This document shows positions 32,142 to 41,500 of a DNA stretch of 64,000 bases, piece by piece. Below the pieces are notes generated by a model. That model searched no databases, was not told the DNA's origin, and saw only the letters and a list, made by a program, of their open reading frames with translations. Every line of letters starts with the position of its first letter. Position 1 is the stretch's first letter. The DNA comes from Halobacillus hunanensis. Lineage in GTDB: Bacteria; Bacillota; Bacilli; Bacillales; Halobacillaceae. Location: the NCBI RefSeq assembly GCF_900166655.1, contig NZ_FVZB01000005.1:124001-188000 (forward strand), given 5' to 3'. Both the position numbers and the translations under genes were made by a program.

Positions 32142-33216
32142 GTGGTTATGTCCAACAATCATCGCATCGTTAATGTTACTTACAAGTTGTATGCCTAATG
32201 TCAGTGTGGAAGATGCAGCAATTGTCCAAATAGCCGGGTATGATTTTGTTAATAAAGATAAAGTAAAAGGAACTTTTGCGGTTGCCCAGTATACTAAAAG
32301 TGAGCAGAAGACATCTGCTAACGAAGTCTCCCTAACGACCACGGCTAATACTATTAAAAATGTCCATGCTAAGCTCCAAAGACAATCTTCCAGGCCAATA
32401 TCGACCGGGAAGTTGACGATCGTTTTATATGATAAGGAACTTGCTAAGAACGATATGTCCAAGTTTATTGACTCCTTAAGCCGCGACCCAAGAATTGGCA
32501 GAGATATTCTACTCGCGATTGTAGATGGAAATACGGAAAAAATGATTAAAACAGAATATAAACAAAACAATACGACAGCAGCTTATATGAAGGGTATGAT
32601 CGAGCATAATATGTATAGCAACTTCCCAAATACAAACTTGCACAATTTCATGCAATCCTATTTTGGAAAGGGGGTTGACTCCTTTCTTCCTCTTCTAGAG
32701 AAAGTAAACAGTCATATAAAGATTAAAGGAATTGCATTTTTGAGTGACGGTCGTTTAGTTCATTCGGTCCCTTATTCAAAAAGCTTATTCTTTAAAATGA
32801 TGAAGGAAGATGTAAGAGAGGGAATGCAGGAAATGAACTTCCAGGGGGAAGGAATTATGATGGAAAGTATCAATTCAAATGTGGATATTCATATTAAAGG
32901 AAACACAGAGAACCCTGAATTTATAGTTAAAATCAAGGTGAGAGGCATTATCAACGAAATTTCGAATTTGGCCAGTGCTTCAACCCCTCCTCTCGTTGAG
33001 AAAATGGAGAAGAGCTTCACCAAATTCTTCGAAAAGAATTGCCAGGCGTTAATTCATGAGTTTCAGGAACAAAATATTGACCCTGTTGGTTTTGGGAATG
33101 TCTTAAAGAACCGCAGAAGAAATGTGGATATGAAAAAATGGAAGGATCAATACCCTGAAGTACCGATTGACGTGAAAGTAGAATTAGAAATTACCGAAAC
33201 AGGAATATCATCTTAA
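32131..33216 (+). CDS. Spore germination lipoprotein, GerC family (germinant receptor subunit C)
   Basis: A 361-residue lipoprotein of the germinant receptor. The signal peptide ends LLTSC with Cys20 lipidated. The GerAC domain follows: VEDAAIVQIAGYDF, TTTANTIKNVHAKLQRQSSRPISTGKLTIVLYDKELAKN, SLSRDPRIGRDILLAIVDG, GVDSFLPLLEKVNSHIKIKGIAFLSDGRLV, and the C-terminal segment DPVGFGNVLKNRRRNVDMKKWKDQYPEVPIDVKVELEI. It overlaps gerB by 11 nt. Together with the two preceding genes it makes a complete gerA-type operon, direct evidence that the organism forms spores. Confidence 0.94.
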   Translation: MKHKWLCPTIIASLMLLTSCMPNVSVEDAAIVQIAGYDFVNKDKVKGTFAVAQYTKSEQKTSANEVSLTTTANTIKNVHAKLQRQSSRPISTGKLTIVLYDKELAKNDMSKFIDSLSRDPRIGRDILLAIVDGNTEKMIKTEYKQNNTTAAYMKGMIEHNMYSNFPNTNLHNFMQSYFGKGVDSFLPLLEKVNSHIKIKGIAFLSDGRLVHSVPYSKSLFFKMMKEDVREGMQEMNFQGEGIMMESINSNVDIHIKGNTENPEFIVKIKVRGIINEISNLASASTPPLVEKMEKSFTKFFEKNCQALIHEFQEQNIDPVGFGNVLKNRRRNVDMKKWKDQYPEVPIDVKVELEITETGISS

Positions 33217-33223
33217 GCAAAAG

Positions 33224-33253
33224 TGGACACAATTTACTAAGATATTGTGTCCA
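33224..33253 (+). terminator. Terminator after the ger operon
   Basis: TGGACACAAT and ATTGTGTCCA form a perfect 10-bp stem followed by TTTCTTTC, 7 nt after the gerC-type stop. Confidence 0.7.
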
Positions 33254-33328
33254 TTTCTTTCGGAAGTGTTAAAAGTCAGCTTAAACATTTCCCGGGAAAT
33301 AACGACTTGGTTTAACAAAATTCGAAAA

Positions 33329-33525
33329 GAGGCTGAAATAAAATGGAATGAAGCATAAAATGATCCGAACTTATTAAAAATCAGTTCGGATCATTTGTGT
33401 GTCAAGTAAGGACTTTTACCATAGCTCCGGCAAAACACTTCGCTTTCCGAGGAAGCTGAGGCTTGTGCTTTTCTCGCAGGGTATTCCATAATTTGATATC
33501 ATTGCTTAACTTATGTCACAGCCTC
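33329..33525. repeat. About 200-bp intergenic repeat, family C, copy 1
   Basis: The unit runs from GAGGCTGAAATAAAATGGAA to TTATGTCACAGCCTC, with terminal inverted repeats GAGGCTG/CAGCCTC. It contains a GATCCGAAC..GTTCGGATC hairpin, ATTTGTGTG, and AAACACTTCGCTTTCC, all of which recur in the same order at 44588-44866. It codes for nothing recognisable. It looks like a non-autonomous mobile or MITE-like repeat, here shortened in its GC-rich centre. Confidence 0.75.
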
Positions 33526-33535
33526 CGAAAACTAA

Positions 33536-33964
33536 TTAACAGTATTGGTTATAGGCGGTAGTTAAGTTGTGAATAATGTCCTCTACATCATGGTCTTCAA
33601 TTTCTTCACGAGGTATGAAGTGAAGGACTTGTCCGTTCTTTAAAAGGGCCATGGATGGTGAGGAGGGTTCATACCCTTCTAAATAATCGCGCATGCGGCT
33701 AGTTGCTTCCCTGTCTTGACCAGCAAATACGGTTACCAGGTGCTCGGGTTTCTTCTCATTTTCCAGCGACTCTCTTGCGGAAGGGCGCGCTAACCCGGCT
33801 GCACATCCACACACGGAGTTGATAACGACGAGGGATGTTCCTTCTGTTGAACTGATAAACTCATCGACGGACTCCGGTGTCGTTAACTCGGAAAAACCAG
33901 CATTGGTCAACTCATCTCTCATAGGTTGGGATATTTCCTTCATATAAGCTTCATACGGATTCAT
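33536..33964 (-). CDS. Bacilliredoxin, BrxA/BrxB (YphP/YqiW) family
   Basis: A 142-residue thioredoxin-fold protein that removes bacillithiol from mixed disulfides on proteins. The active-site CxC appears as VVINSVCGCAAGLARP; family segments MNPYEAYMKEISQPMRDELTNAGF, LVTVFAGQDREATSRMRDYLEGYEPSSPSMALLKNGQ and VLHFIPREEIE are present. ATG 33964 follows TTGGAGG. An upstream in-frame start would run into the CvfC gene and is rejected. It is 14 nt downstream of the CvfC gene and probably cotranscribed with it. It implies that the cell makes bacillithiol. BrxA versus BrxB cannot be decided. Confidence 0.93.
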   Translation of the reverse strand: MNPYEAYMKEISQPMRDELTNAGFSELTTPESVDEFISSTEGTSLVVINSVCGCAAGLARPSARESLENEKKPEHLVTVFAGQDREATSRMRDYLEGYEPSSPSMALLKNGQVLHFIPREEIEDHDVEDIIHNLTTAYNQYC

Positions 33965-33978
33965 TAAAAAACCTCCAA

Positions 33979-35115
33979 TTATTTTTGTTTTGTAGCTTGA
34001 GTCATTTGATGCCACACAGAACCTTTTGCTTCTTTACCGCCTTCAATCCGTTCAATAGCCATATTGATCTGCATGCGAACTTCAAATTCAGGATCTTCCG
34101 CAGCCTTTTTCAGGGCGGGCAGAGCAGATTCATCGCCCAACTCATAGAGGAACATGGCTGCTCGCCATCTTACTAAGCGGTTACGGTCGGCCAATGAGTC
34201 GATCATTTCAGGAATTGCTTCTTTCAAGCCTAAATCAGATAAGCAGTCTCCAGCAGTTCTTCTCACCGTCACGGTCTTATCTTTCAAGGCTTTGTATAGA
34301 TAGGGGAGAACTTCTGGTTCCTCAATCATCCCTAAATACGCTGTGGCTAGGCGTCGAATGGAGGATTTCTCATCACTTAGAGCTTTATCTAAAACAGCTA
34401 AATCCTCTATTGTCGGATCCATCCGGTCAAGTGCTGCATAACGCACTTTCCAATCAGGGTTATTCAGAGCGGCCAGAGATACTTCCTGACCTTTGGCGGT
34501 CTCAGGTTTACTCGGATTTTCTTCGAAAGCTAGTGTAACTAACGTCTTCAATCGTTCTTCATCGTAACTAGCTGTAAGTTCTTCTTTAACCTGCTCGCCA
34601 ACTTCGCCTGGATCACCATAACGCGGACTTTGTTCCACCCACTTCCGTTCCATAATCATATTGGGAGATGCTGGTGCGGCTTCCATAGCTGCTTCCGTAA
34701 ACATCTCAGGCAGTCCAACACGTATTTCTTTGTCGCCGTCTTCCAGCTTTACTTGCATGGGAATCCCGCGAAACATTTGAATAAACACTTTTACTTCTCC
34801 AAAAGAATCGTCAAGAGTTTCCTCGTCACTTTGACTCGTATCATCTCCTGTTTTCTCTGAGCCGAAAACGGCCCGAACTTCTGGCAAAATGGTCTCCCAG
34901 CTTACTTTAGGGTGTCTTTCTAACGCGATAAAATCGGCCACGTGATACAAGCCCTTAACTCCTTCAATCTCAAAGAGCTGTGAGATGAAGGCAGGAGCAG
35001 TATCGAAATTATCTCCTTGTTTATAGTTACGGGTATCGCCGCTTGGCAGTTCCTCATTTAGGTTGATCTTCATCGAGTTAGGGCTGGGTGTCGGCTCGAT
35101 CGACACGATCTTCAT
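33979..35115 (-). CDS. CvfC family protein (YpgR-like): NFU N-terminal domain plus HEAT repeats
   Basis: A 378-residue cytoplasmic protein. The N-terminal 90 residues form a scaffold protein Nfu/NifU N-terminal-like domain (MKIVSIEPTPSPNSMKINLNEELPSG, FISQLFEIEGVKGLYHVADFIALERHP), a middle region follows, and the C-terminal part holds HEAT-like repeats (WKVRYAALDRM, SSIRRLATAYLGMIEEPEVLPYLYKALKDKTVTVRRTAGDCLSDLG, RLVRWRAAMFLYELGDESALPAL). This order matches conserved virulence factor C. Its molecular role is not settled; the fold suggests an iron-sulfur or protein-scaffold function. It leads an operon with the bacilliredoxin gene. Confidence 0.88.
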   Translation of the reverse strand: MKIVSIEPTPSPNSMKINLNEELPSGDTRNYKQGDNFDTAPAFISQLFEIEGVKGLYHVADFIALERHPKVSWETILPEVRAVFGSEKTGDDTSQSDEETLDDSFGEVKVFIQMFRGIPMQVKLEDGDKEIRVGLPEMFTEAAMEAAPASPNMIMERKWVEQSPRYGDPGEVGEQVKEELTASYDEERLKTLVTLAFEENPSKPETAKGQEVSLAALNNPDWKVRYAALDRMDPTIEDLAVLDKALSDEKSSIRRLATAYLGMIEEPEVLPYLYKALKDKTVTVRRTAGDCLSDLGLKEAIPEMIDSLADRNRLVRWRAAMFLYELGDESALPALKKAAEDPEFEVRMQINMAIERIEGGKEAKGSVWHQMTQATKQK

Positions 35116-35283
35116 AGTTTAATCCCCTCCAGACATTCTTTACATTGATTTTATCAAAGAAGTATAGCCACTTCCATTGATAGGCATGTGGAAGTATTGG
35201 AAAAAATAGGTTGATATTCAATTTGCAAGGGTGTTATATTACACGGGTAGAGGAATAAAATGGAACGAGGGGGGGACGAGCGG

Positions 35284-38200
35284 ATGAGGGAGCTTTCTCG
35301 TGAGCAGCGTGAAGAAGAATTTCGTAATGAATTAAGAGAATTGAGGGAGAAGCTGTACATAAATGCGGATGAGTACAGACGAGTACTTGAAGCGCACGAA
35401 CAATATGTGAAGAGTCAATACATAGAAGATGAAACCGTTGATAAACAGATGAAGGTACCGGAAGAATTAGTTTCAAAACCGATAGTAATAAAGGAGAAAC
35501 CAGTAAAACCGGCTAAACCAAAAAAAGAAAAGACAAAAGAGCAAGTGCGTGAGAGAAACATCACGTGGTCTTTAATTCTGGGTGTTGTTCTTTTACTCAT
35601 TAGCGGACTAGTTGTAGCGACTAGTCAGTGGGATCAAATGGGACCAGTAATGAAAGTGTTCTCTATTTCTTTTGTTTCTCTGTTCTTCTTGGGTTTAAGT
35701 TATATTTCAAGAAAATATTTACGAATCGAACAAACTGCTTTTGCCTTTCTCACGCTTGGAAGCCTGCTTGTGCCCATTGTAGTCCTTGCAATTGGCTATT
35801 TTGAGCTACTTGGTAGTTATTTGTCTCTCGATGGCCAAGGACGATATATTTTAGGAATAATGGGAGCGGCAATTCCGCTGCCACTTTATATTAAAAATGC
35901 TTTTAATCATCAATCTCGATTATTCGTATGGATCTCGTTTATATTCCTATCCCTTACGGCTGGTTTTACTCTTGGGGCTTTAAATCTCTCGGTAGATGCC
36001 TTTTACCTGCTATTAATGCTGTTTAACGCGGTTTTACTATTTCTCTATCATCGTTTCAAAAAGAAAAGCATATGGAAGTTGTTTACAAAGGAAATGCCAT
36101 TATATGCTCAGGCTAATATGATTTTGTCCACATTGCTGATGCTTATACTGTTTGAAAATGAATTGATGTACAGCTTTAATCTTTTTCTGACTGCAGGACT
36201 CTATATGGCTATGGTTTTTGTATATAAAACGAAAGAGTATCAATTTGTTTTTTCAATATTATTTGCCTACGGAGTGTATCAACTGGTAGAACATTCGCCT
36301 TTGCAAGCTGCTGATTATGTGGTTTATACCTCTGCTGGTATGCTCTACCTTGGATTTGCCTACGCTGCTCGCCATCATGCGTTTATGAAGCAAGCCTTTC
36401 TGTACACGAGTGGGGTCATCTCATTCTTCGCTTTTATTTATGTGAGTTATGAAGGAATCTTACTCCAGGCAGAAGAGGGGTCGGTTTTGCTTCTGTCAGC
36501 TTATCTGATTGTAGCTATTAATTATGGAATACTTGCTTATTTAACGAAACAACAAGTTTTTGAATATCTCACACCAGTGTTTATCTTTGCGGCTGCCTGG
36601 CAGCTATGGGTGGTTATTAATCTGAGCTGGCTGAGTATAGAACTGTTTATGTTTCTAGTGGCAGGGGCTATGCTGCTTTACCTTGGTTTATGGACGAAGC
36701 TTAAGTGGTTCCAGCCTATTAAAGAAAGCAGCTTTTATGAAGCTGTTGTCATCATGGTAATTTGTATTGGCTTTGGAGCTCAAACGAATGAATACGGTGC
36801 GACAGCTGTTATGTTGTTTCTATTCGGAGTATGTGCTTTTTTATCATTTAAGAAATCTGCCGGTAAAGAAGTGTTAGAGTTCGCAGAATGGGGATTTCCA
36901 GTGAGCTGGCTTTTATCTCTTGTTATGATTTATTTTGTTTTGGCTAATCACATTACTGGACTAAGGGATGGATATGGGGAAGCTGCTCATTTAGCCCTTA
37001 GCGGACTGTTATTATTAGCCGTAAGTGTCGGATTGGGATTGATTAAAGAAGAAAAATTGTCTACGTCCATGTTTTATATTGGTCAATCTGCGTATGCCTT
37101 GTCTATCTTCTTCTTACTTAATGGTACAGTCGCAGAGTCAGACTGGTTACGTTCGTTAATTCTGTTGGGAGGGGTCAGTGTATTTACGTGGCTGGTTCGA
37201 CGATCAGCTGTTTCTCAGCTCTGGATTATCGTTTCATTAACGGTATTATCGTTTTATGTATCGCTTATTCCATTGTTGTCATTACAAGAGCTGCCTGACC
37301 TATTAATGTTTCTAATTGGTGCTCCTGTGCTGCTTATTGGGATCGGGTATTTTGGTGCTAAAAAATGGTCTGAAGTGAACTCGTATTTCTTCTGGGTCGC
37401 TCACGGTGCTATGGTGGTTCTAATTGGTATTATTTTGCTGGAACAGACCATTTCTATGAGGTTAACACCCTTTATTCTAATTATACCAATAGCAGTTTAT
37501 CTCTATAGCTGTTTGATTAATAAGCAGGAATGGCAAGTGAAATTGTTCCTTTATGCCAGCTTCACAGTCTTGTTCTTTCTGATTACTAATACAGGTCTCT
37601 ATTATGCTTTATTTGAATTCATGTCGATGGAATATACTTTCTTGATTACGAGCGTTATCCTCTCCCTGGTTTGGTATGGTACATCTGAGGTATGGAAAAG
37701 ACGAATAGAATGGTATGTTATCCCTTTTTCCATCTTGGGATTGTTTACCTTAATTTATCAGACCGCTCAACTTCATATCATAGAAATAGTACCGATTCTT
37801 GCCTACGTAGTGTTAATCTGCTTTTTTACAAGGGTTCGAAAGTGGTCAGTTATTACGATTTTACCTCTCGCAGGGACCATGTCCATGTGGGGAGAATACC
37901 GTGATGGAATAGAAACTCCTATCTTGCTCCTTCTTTTAGTTATCAGTTTCGCTTTGCTTACTGGATTAGGAAGGTTCTTGCATAGTTACTTAATTGTAAA
38001 AAAGGAAAAAAGATTGGTGGTAGATAGCTTTTCATGGGTAGCTCTCCTCTATATTCCCTATTATGCTATGTTCTTGGAGAGGGGTTTGACGATTTGGCTT
38101 CAAGTTCTGCCGTGCTTCCTGCTGAGTATTTGGCTGATTTTGAACCGGTCCAGTTGGGAGTCTCGACGGGTATCGCCTTTTTTTGAAACGTTAGGTGTAT

Positions 38201-38709
38201 TGAGTATCTATCCTGCTTACTTGCTTATTATGGAGGAATACGGTCACTTATGGACTGATTTAATAGACGCCGAGCTGCAAGTTCTGCCGCTTATCGGGGT
38301 ATTGGTTTTCCTGAGTCGGCATACTTGGCCCGAATATAAGAAGGTGATGAATCATGTACAGCTTGGATTATTGTTGGCCATCTCTGCGTTTTTAGTAGTA
38401 GATGCTATATGGAGTCATACCATCTGGGATGCATGGATTATTGGCAGTCTCTCCCTGATTTCTTTGGTGATTGGAATGCAGCTCAGAATTAAATCCTACT
38501 TTTTCGTGGGCTCAGGAGTATTGATTTTTAACGTGATCTACCAAACCCGTCCATATTGGGGGAACTTACCTTGGTGGGTTTACCTGCTTCTCGCCGGTTT
38601 CCTGTTGATAGGGATTGCCAGTTACAATGAATGGCAAAAACAGAAAGACCATAAACCTCTGGAAGAAAAGGTTAAACGAGTTCTTGCCGCTTTTAAAAAA
38701 TGGAATTAG
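35284..38709 (+). CDS. Giant polytopic membrane protein, 1141 residues, unknown function
   Basis: The protein starts with about 80 charged, probably coiled-coil residues (RELSREQREEEFRNELRELREKL, EYRRVLEAHEQYVKSQY), then a Lys/Pro linker (KPVKPAKPKKEKTKEQ) and about 30 hydrophobic spans to the end, with only short loops. WSLILGVVLLLISGLVVATSQWDQM opens the membrane part and resembles the DUF2157/DUF2339-like giant membrane proteins of Firmicutes. ATG 35284 is chosen because GAGGGGGGG lies 8 nt upstream; ATG 35260 has no site. An ABC exporter follows about 100 nt downstream. No enzymatic motif or substrate hint is seen. Confidence 0.75.
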   Translation: MRELSREQREEEFRNELRELREKLYINADEYRRVLEAHEQYVKSQYIEDETVDKQMKVPEELVSKPIVIKEKPVKPAKPKKEKTKEQVRERNITWSLILGVVLLLISGLVVATSQWDQMGPVMKVFSISFVSLFFLGLSYISRKYLRIEQTAFAFLTLGSLLVPIVVLAIGYFELLGSYLSLDGQGRYILGIMGAAIPLPLYIKNAFNHQSRLFVWISFIFLSLTAGFTLGALNLSVDAFYLLLMLFNAVLLFLYHRFKKKSIWKLFTKEMPLYAQANMILSTLLMLILFENELMYSFNLFLTAGLYMAMVFVYKTKEYQFVFSILFAYGVYQLVEHSPLQAADYVVYTSAGMLYLGFAYAARHHAFMKQAFLYTSGVISFFAFIYVSYEGILLQAEEGSVLLLSAYLIVAINYGILAYLTKQQVFEYLTPVFIFAAAWQLWVVINLSWLSIELFMFLVAGAMLLYLGLWTKLKWFQPIKESSFYEAVVIMVICIGFGAQTNEYGATAVMLFLFGVCAFLSFKKSAGKEVLEFAEWGFPVSWLLSLVMIYFVLANHITGLRDGYGEAAHLALSGLLLLAVSVGLGLIKEEKLSTSMFYIGQSAYALSIFFLLNGTVAESDWLRSLILLGGVSVFTWLVRRSAVSQLWIIVSLTVLSFYVSLIPLLSLQELPDLLMFLIGAPVLLIGIGYFGAKKWSEVNSYFFWVAHGAMVVLIGIILLEQTISMRLTPFILIIPIAVYLYSCLINKQEWQVKLFLYASFTVLFFLITNTGLYYALFEFMSMEYTFLITSVILSLVWYGTSEVWKRRIEWYVIPFSILGLFTLIYQTAQLHIIEIVPILAYVVLICFFTRVRKWSVITILPLAGTMSMWGEYRDGIETPILLLLLVISFALLTGLGRFLHSYLIVKKEKRLVVDSFSWVALLYIPYYAMFLERGLTIWLQVLPCFLLSIWLILNRSSWESRRVSPFFETLGVLSIYPAYLLIMEEYGHLWTDLIDAELQVLPLIGVLVFLSRHTWPEYKKVMNHVQLGLLLAISAFLVVDAIWSHTIWDAWIIGSLSLISLVIGMQLRIKSYFFVGSGVLIFNVIYQTRPYWGNLPWWVYLLLAGFLLIGIASYNEWQKQKDHKPLEEKVKRVLAAFKKWN

Positions 38710-38816
38710 AAGCAGCTTCGACAATATATTTCATGAAATTAGAAGATCTGTGAAACATAATTAAGCCTTGTTCGTAGAATAGGTGGACATGGAAAGAAAG
38801 GGAGGGGTTTTTGGTA

Positions 38817-39737
38817 ATGTCGGAACCCGTAATGAAGTTAAAAAATCTTAAAAAAACGATAAGCAATAAACCGATTATTAAAGGGTTGGACTTTGAGATT
38901 TATAGTGGTGAGGTATTTGGTTTCCTTGGACCGAATGGGGCAGGGAAAACGACTACTATCCGAATGATGGTTGGGCTTATGAGCATGACAGATGGAGATG
39001 TCATGATTAAAGGTCACAGTGTGAAAACCGATTTTAAAAATGCAGTTCGTCATGTGGGGGGAATTGTAGAAAACCCGGAAATGTACCCATTTATGACAGG
39101 GTGGAAGAACCTCGTTCATTACTCAAGGATGATCCCGGGTATTAGCAAAGACAGAATACAGGAGGTTGTACGTCTCGTTGGGCTTGAAAAAAGAATTAAA
39201 GATAAAGTATCCAAATATTCTTTAGGGATGAGACAGCGACTTGGGATTGCCCAGGCTCTTTTACACAATCCTTCCATTCTTATTCTTGATGAACCCACTA
39301 ACGGATTGGACCCTTCAGGAATTCGTGAAATTCGTTCCTACATAAGAAGACTGGCGGCTGAAGAAGGTGTGGCTGTTATTGTCTCCAGTCACATTTTATC
39401 TGAAATGGAAATGATGTGTGACCGCATAGGTATTATTAAAAACGGGGAGCTTGTTTCGATTCAGTCTGTACAGGACGCTTTGCAGCAATCAGATCAAAAA
39501 GAAGTAGCGCTTGAGGCAGAGCCTATGGATCAAGCCTTTCAGGTGCTGCAGCAACTGTTAGAGGGAACTGTAAGTCAAGGCGGAAGTGAGTTACTGTTTT
39601 CAATCGAGAGAACGGAGATTCCGAATGTTATCCAGAAACTTGTCGAACAAAATATTAATATCTACAGCGTGAACGTGAACCGTTCTACCTTGGAAGATAA
39701 ATTTCTAGATTTGATCGGAGAGGGAACCATTGAGTAA
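38817..39737 (+). CDS. ABC transporter ATP-binding protein (export type)
   Basis: A 306-residue ATPase of the bacitracin/lantibiotic exporter-like group. Walker A is GPNGAGKTTTIRMMVGLM, the signature is YSLGMRQRLGIAQALL, Walker B ILILDEPTNGLDPSG and the H-loop VSSHILSEMEMMCDRIG. The C-terminal 80 residues form the usual extension. ATG 38817 is preceded by GGGAGGGG at 9 nt. The coding region overlaps the membrane subunit gene by 8 nt. The group exports peptides or moves lipids; the substrate here is unknown. Confidence 0.9.
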   Translation: MSEPVMKLKNLKKTISNKPIIKGLDFEIYSGEVFGFLGPNGAGKTTTIRMMVGLMSMTDGDVMIKGHSVKTDFKNAVRHVGGIVENPEMYPFMTGWKNLVHYSRMIPGISKDRIQEVVRLVGLEKRIKDKVSKYSLGMRQRLGIAQALLHNPSILILDEPTNGLDPSGIREIRSYIRRLAAEEGVAVIVSSHILSEMEMMCDRIGIIKNGELVSIQSVQDALQQSDQKEVALEAEPMDQAFQVLQQLLEGTVSQGGSELLFSIERTEIPNVIQKLVEQNINIYSVNVNRSTLEDKFLDLIGEGTIE

Positions 39738-40686
39738 TTTTATCCAGTTAGTTAAGAATGAGCAAATGAAAACATATTCCCAGATAGCTACATGGGTTAT
39801 GTATATCGTATTAGCGGTCTTTATTATTGGGTTTGGTGTTTTTATGAAGGTAGATCAAACTATTATGGATGATGGGCAAACCACAGATGGAAATTGGAAA
39901 CAGGAATTGCAAGCTGAGAATGAACAGCTTCGTCAACAAGCTAAGGAACAGGAATTTGTCGCATCCATGAATGAAAAGCAAATCGCAATGAATGAATATC
40001 GGATCGAAAATAGTGTGGAGCCGGGCGGATATGATGTTTGGAATTTTGTTCAGGATAATAGGACGAATATTTCCATTATCAGTCTTCTGACGATTATTGT
40101 GGCAGCGGGTATGATTGCGAATGAATTTAAATGGGGTTCCATTAAATTACTGCTTATCAGGCCCATCTCCCGTACGAAAATATTAGCCTCTAAATATGTT
40201 TCTGTGCTAGTATTTGCCATGACCATGTTATTATTTTTATACGTACTATCGTTCCTGACAGGTTCTGTTTTATTTGGCTTTGAAAACTTTATGGAACCTT
40301 ATTTATACTGGAAAGGGGAAGACATTCAACAAGCCCCGATCTTCCAATTTACGTTGGCGCAATACCTGCTAAGCTCTGTGAATTTAGTTATGATGGCAAC
40401 TTTTGCATTTATGATTTCTGCTATATTCAGAAATAGTTCACTTGCGATAGGGGTCGCCATTTTTCTGATGATGGCAGGAAATTCAATTGTCGGTTTCTTT
40501 AGCGATAAAGAGTGGGCCAAATTTATTTTGTTTGCTAATACAAATTTGAATCAATTTTTTACAGGAACACCAATTATTTCAGACTTAACCTTGTCTTTTT
40601 CTGTATCAGTGCTTATGGTTTACTTAGTCTTGTTCCTTGGTTTATCCTGGTTTTTCTTCTCCAAGCGGGACATCACGAATGCTTAG
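39730..40686 (+). CDS. ABC-2 type transporter permease
   Basis: A 318-residue membrane subunit with one span near the N-terminus, a long extracytoplasmic loop rich in Gln and Glu (KQELQAENEQLRQQAKEQEF, about residues 45-100), then five spans including ANEFKWGSIKLLLIRPISRTKILASKYVSVL, the typical ABC-2 segment. The start is TTG 39730 behind GAGAGGGAAC, overlapping the ATPase gene. The loop may sense or bind the transported compound. It forms an exporter with the preceding ATPase. Confidence 0.87.
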   Translation: MSNFIQLVKNEQMKTYSQIATWVMYIVLAVFIIGFGVFMKVDQTIMDDGQTTDGNWKQELQAENEQLRQQAKEQEFVASMNEKQIAMNEYRIENSVEPGGYDVWNFVQDNRTNISIISLLTIIVAAGMIANEFKWGSIKLLLIRPISRTKILASKYVSVLVFAMTMLLFLYVLSFLTGSVLFGFENFMEPYLYWKGEDIQQAPIFQFTLAQYLLSSVNLVMMATFAFMISAIFRNSSLAIGVAIFLMMAGNSIVGFFSDKEWAKFILFANTNLNQFFTGTPIISDLTLSFSVSVLMVYLVLFLGLSWFFFSKRDITNA

Positions 40687-40708
40687 TCAATAAAGGAGTG
40701 TAAGTCAT

Positions 40709-41158
40709 ATGAAAAGAATTGTAGAAACCGTGTTTGTAGTAATCGGATTGCTTATTTATGGAATTACTACTGCTTTGAGCTTTGTTTTCCTCAATATACA
40801 GGATAATGAAGGATGGAGAGCAGAAATGCAGAGTATGTTGGATTCAGATCCCAACCTCGAACAAGCTCAAATCTCTGTTGATCAAATTATGGAAGGTGTA
40901 GCTTCTGTGACTTGGTTGATTATCATTTCTGCTTTAGTGGCAATTATCCTGGGAATCCTAGCTATTGTTTTCCTTAAAGGAAATAAGAAGCCGAAACCAG
41001 CCGGCATTATCCTGATCATTACAGCTGTCGTTACAACAGTTGGGACAATCGGATTTGGATTGTTCGGAGGACTTGCTTTCCTAATTGCCGGAATAGTTAC
41101 TTTAGCAAGAAAAGGAAAGAAGCCATTGGAAGAGGAAAGCTCTTCTGTAAATTACTAA
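40709..41158 (+). CDS. DUF4064 family membrane protein
   Basis: A 149-residue protein with four hydrophobic spans: residues 7-30, then a 40-residue outside loop (NIQDNEGWRAEMQSMLDSDP), and three further spans from TWLIIISALVAIILGILAIVFLKG to FGGLAFLIAGIVTLARKGKKP. This arrangement matches DUF4064. ATG 40709 follows AAAGGAGTG and begins 22 nt after the ABC permease, so it is probably a third member of that operon. Function unknown. Confidence 0.8.
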   Translation: MKRIVETVFVVIGLLIYGITTALSFVFLNIQDNEGWRAEMQSMLDSDPNLEQAQISVDQIMEGVASVTWLIIISALVAIILGILAIVFLKGNKKPKPAGIILIITAVVTTVGTIGFGLFGGLAFLIAGIVTLARKGKKPLEEESSSVNY

Positions 41159-41258
41159 TGCATAAGACCTGTACTGCGGAGAGAGGGTTTTACCCGAACT
41201 TCCTGATAGGAGAGCAATTTCTCGTGGTCACTAATTATGTAAATATTTAAAAAACGGA

Positions 41259-41287
41259 TTGACAGGAGATAGTATAGCTATTATGAT
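41259..41287 (+). promoter_or_regulatory. Sigma-A promoter of the SAM-riboswitch operon
   Basis: TTGACA at 41259-41264 and TATGAT at 41282-41287 are separated by 17 nt, an almost ideal vegetative promoter, about 25 nt before the start of the riboswitch aptamer. Confidence 0.82.
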
Positions 41288-41316
41288 AGGGTCTAATCAT
41301 TCAATTAAATAACGAT

Positions 41317-41420
41317 ATCTTCTTATCAAGAGAGGCGGAGGGACTGACCCTATGAAGTCTCGGCAACCAGCGTTTGCATGGTGCCAAATTCAGTGGATTG
41401 CATCCGAAGATAAGAAGGTC
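41317..41420 (+). promoter_or_regulatory. SAM-I riboswitch (S box)
   Basis: The S-box pattern is complete: ATCTTCTTATC opens P1 and GATAAGAAGG closes it, with AGAGAGGCGGAGGGACTGACCC, CTATGAAGTCTCGGCAACC, GGTGCCAAATTCAG in order. It should stop transcription of the sulfur-scavenging genes when S-adenosylmethionine is plentiful. Confidence 0.95.
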
Positions 41421-41455
41421 GTGTTAGTACGGATGTTTGCCCTCTGCTATATACG

Positions 41456-41491
41456 CCCTTTCTTGCTTCGTGAAGCAGGAAAGGGTTTTTT
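41456..41491 (+). terminator. Terminator of the SAM riboswitch
   Basis: CCCTTTCTTGCTTC and GAAGCAGGAAAGGG form a 14-bp stem (one wobble) around GT, followed by TTTTTT. Confidence 0.9.
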
Positions 41492-41500
41492 AATTGAATG

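Noticed and set aside
33287-33300. ATTTCCCGGGAAAT palindrome as a regulator site
   Set aside because: A 14-bp perfect dyad is present, but it lies between the end of the ger operon and a family-C repeat, far from any start; no regulator can be connected.
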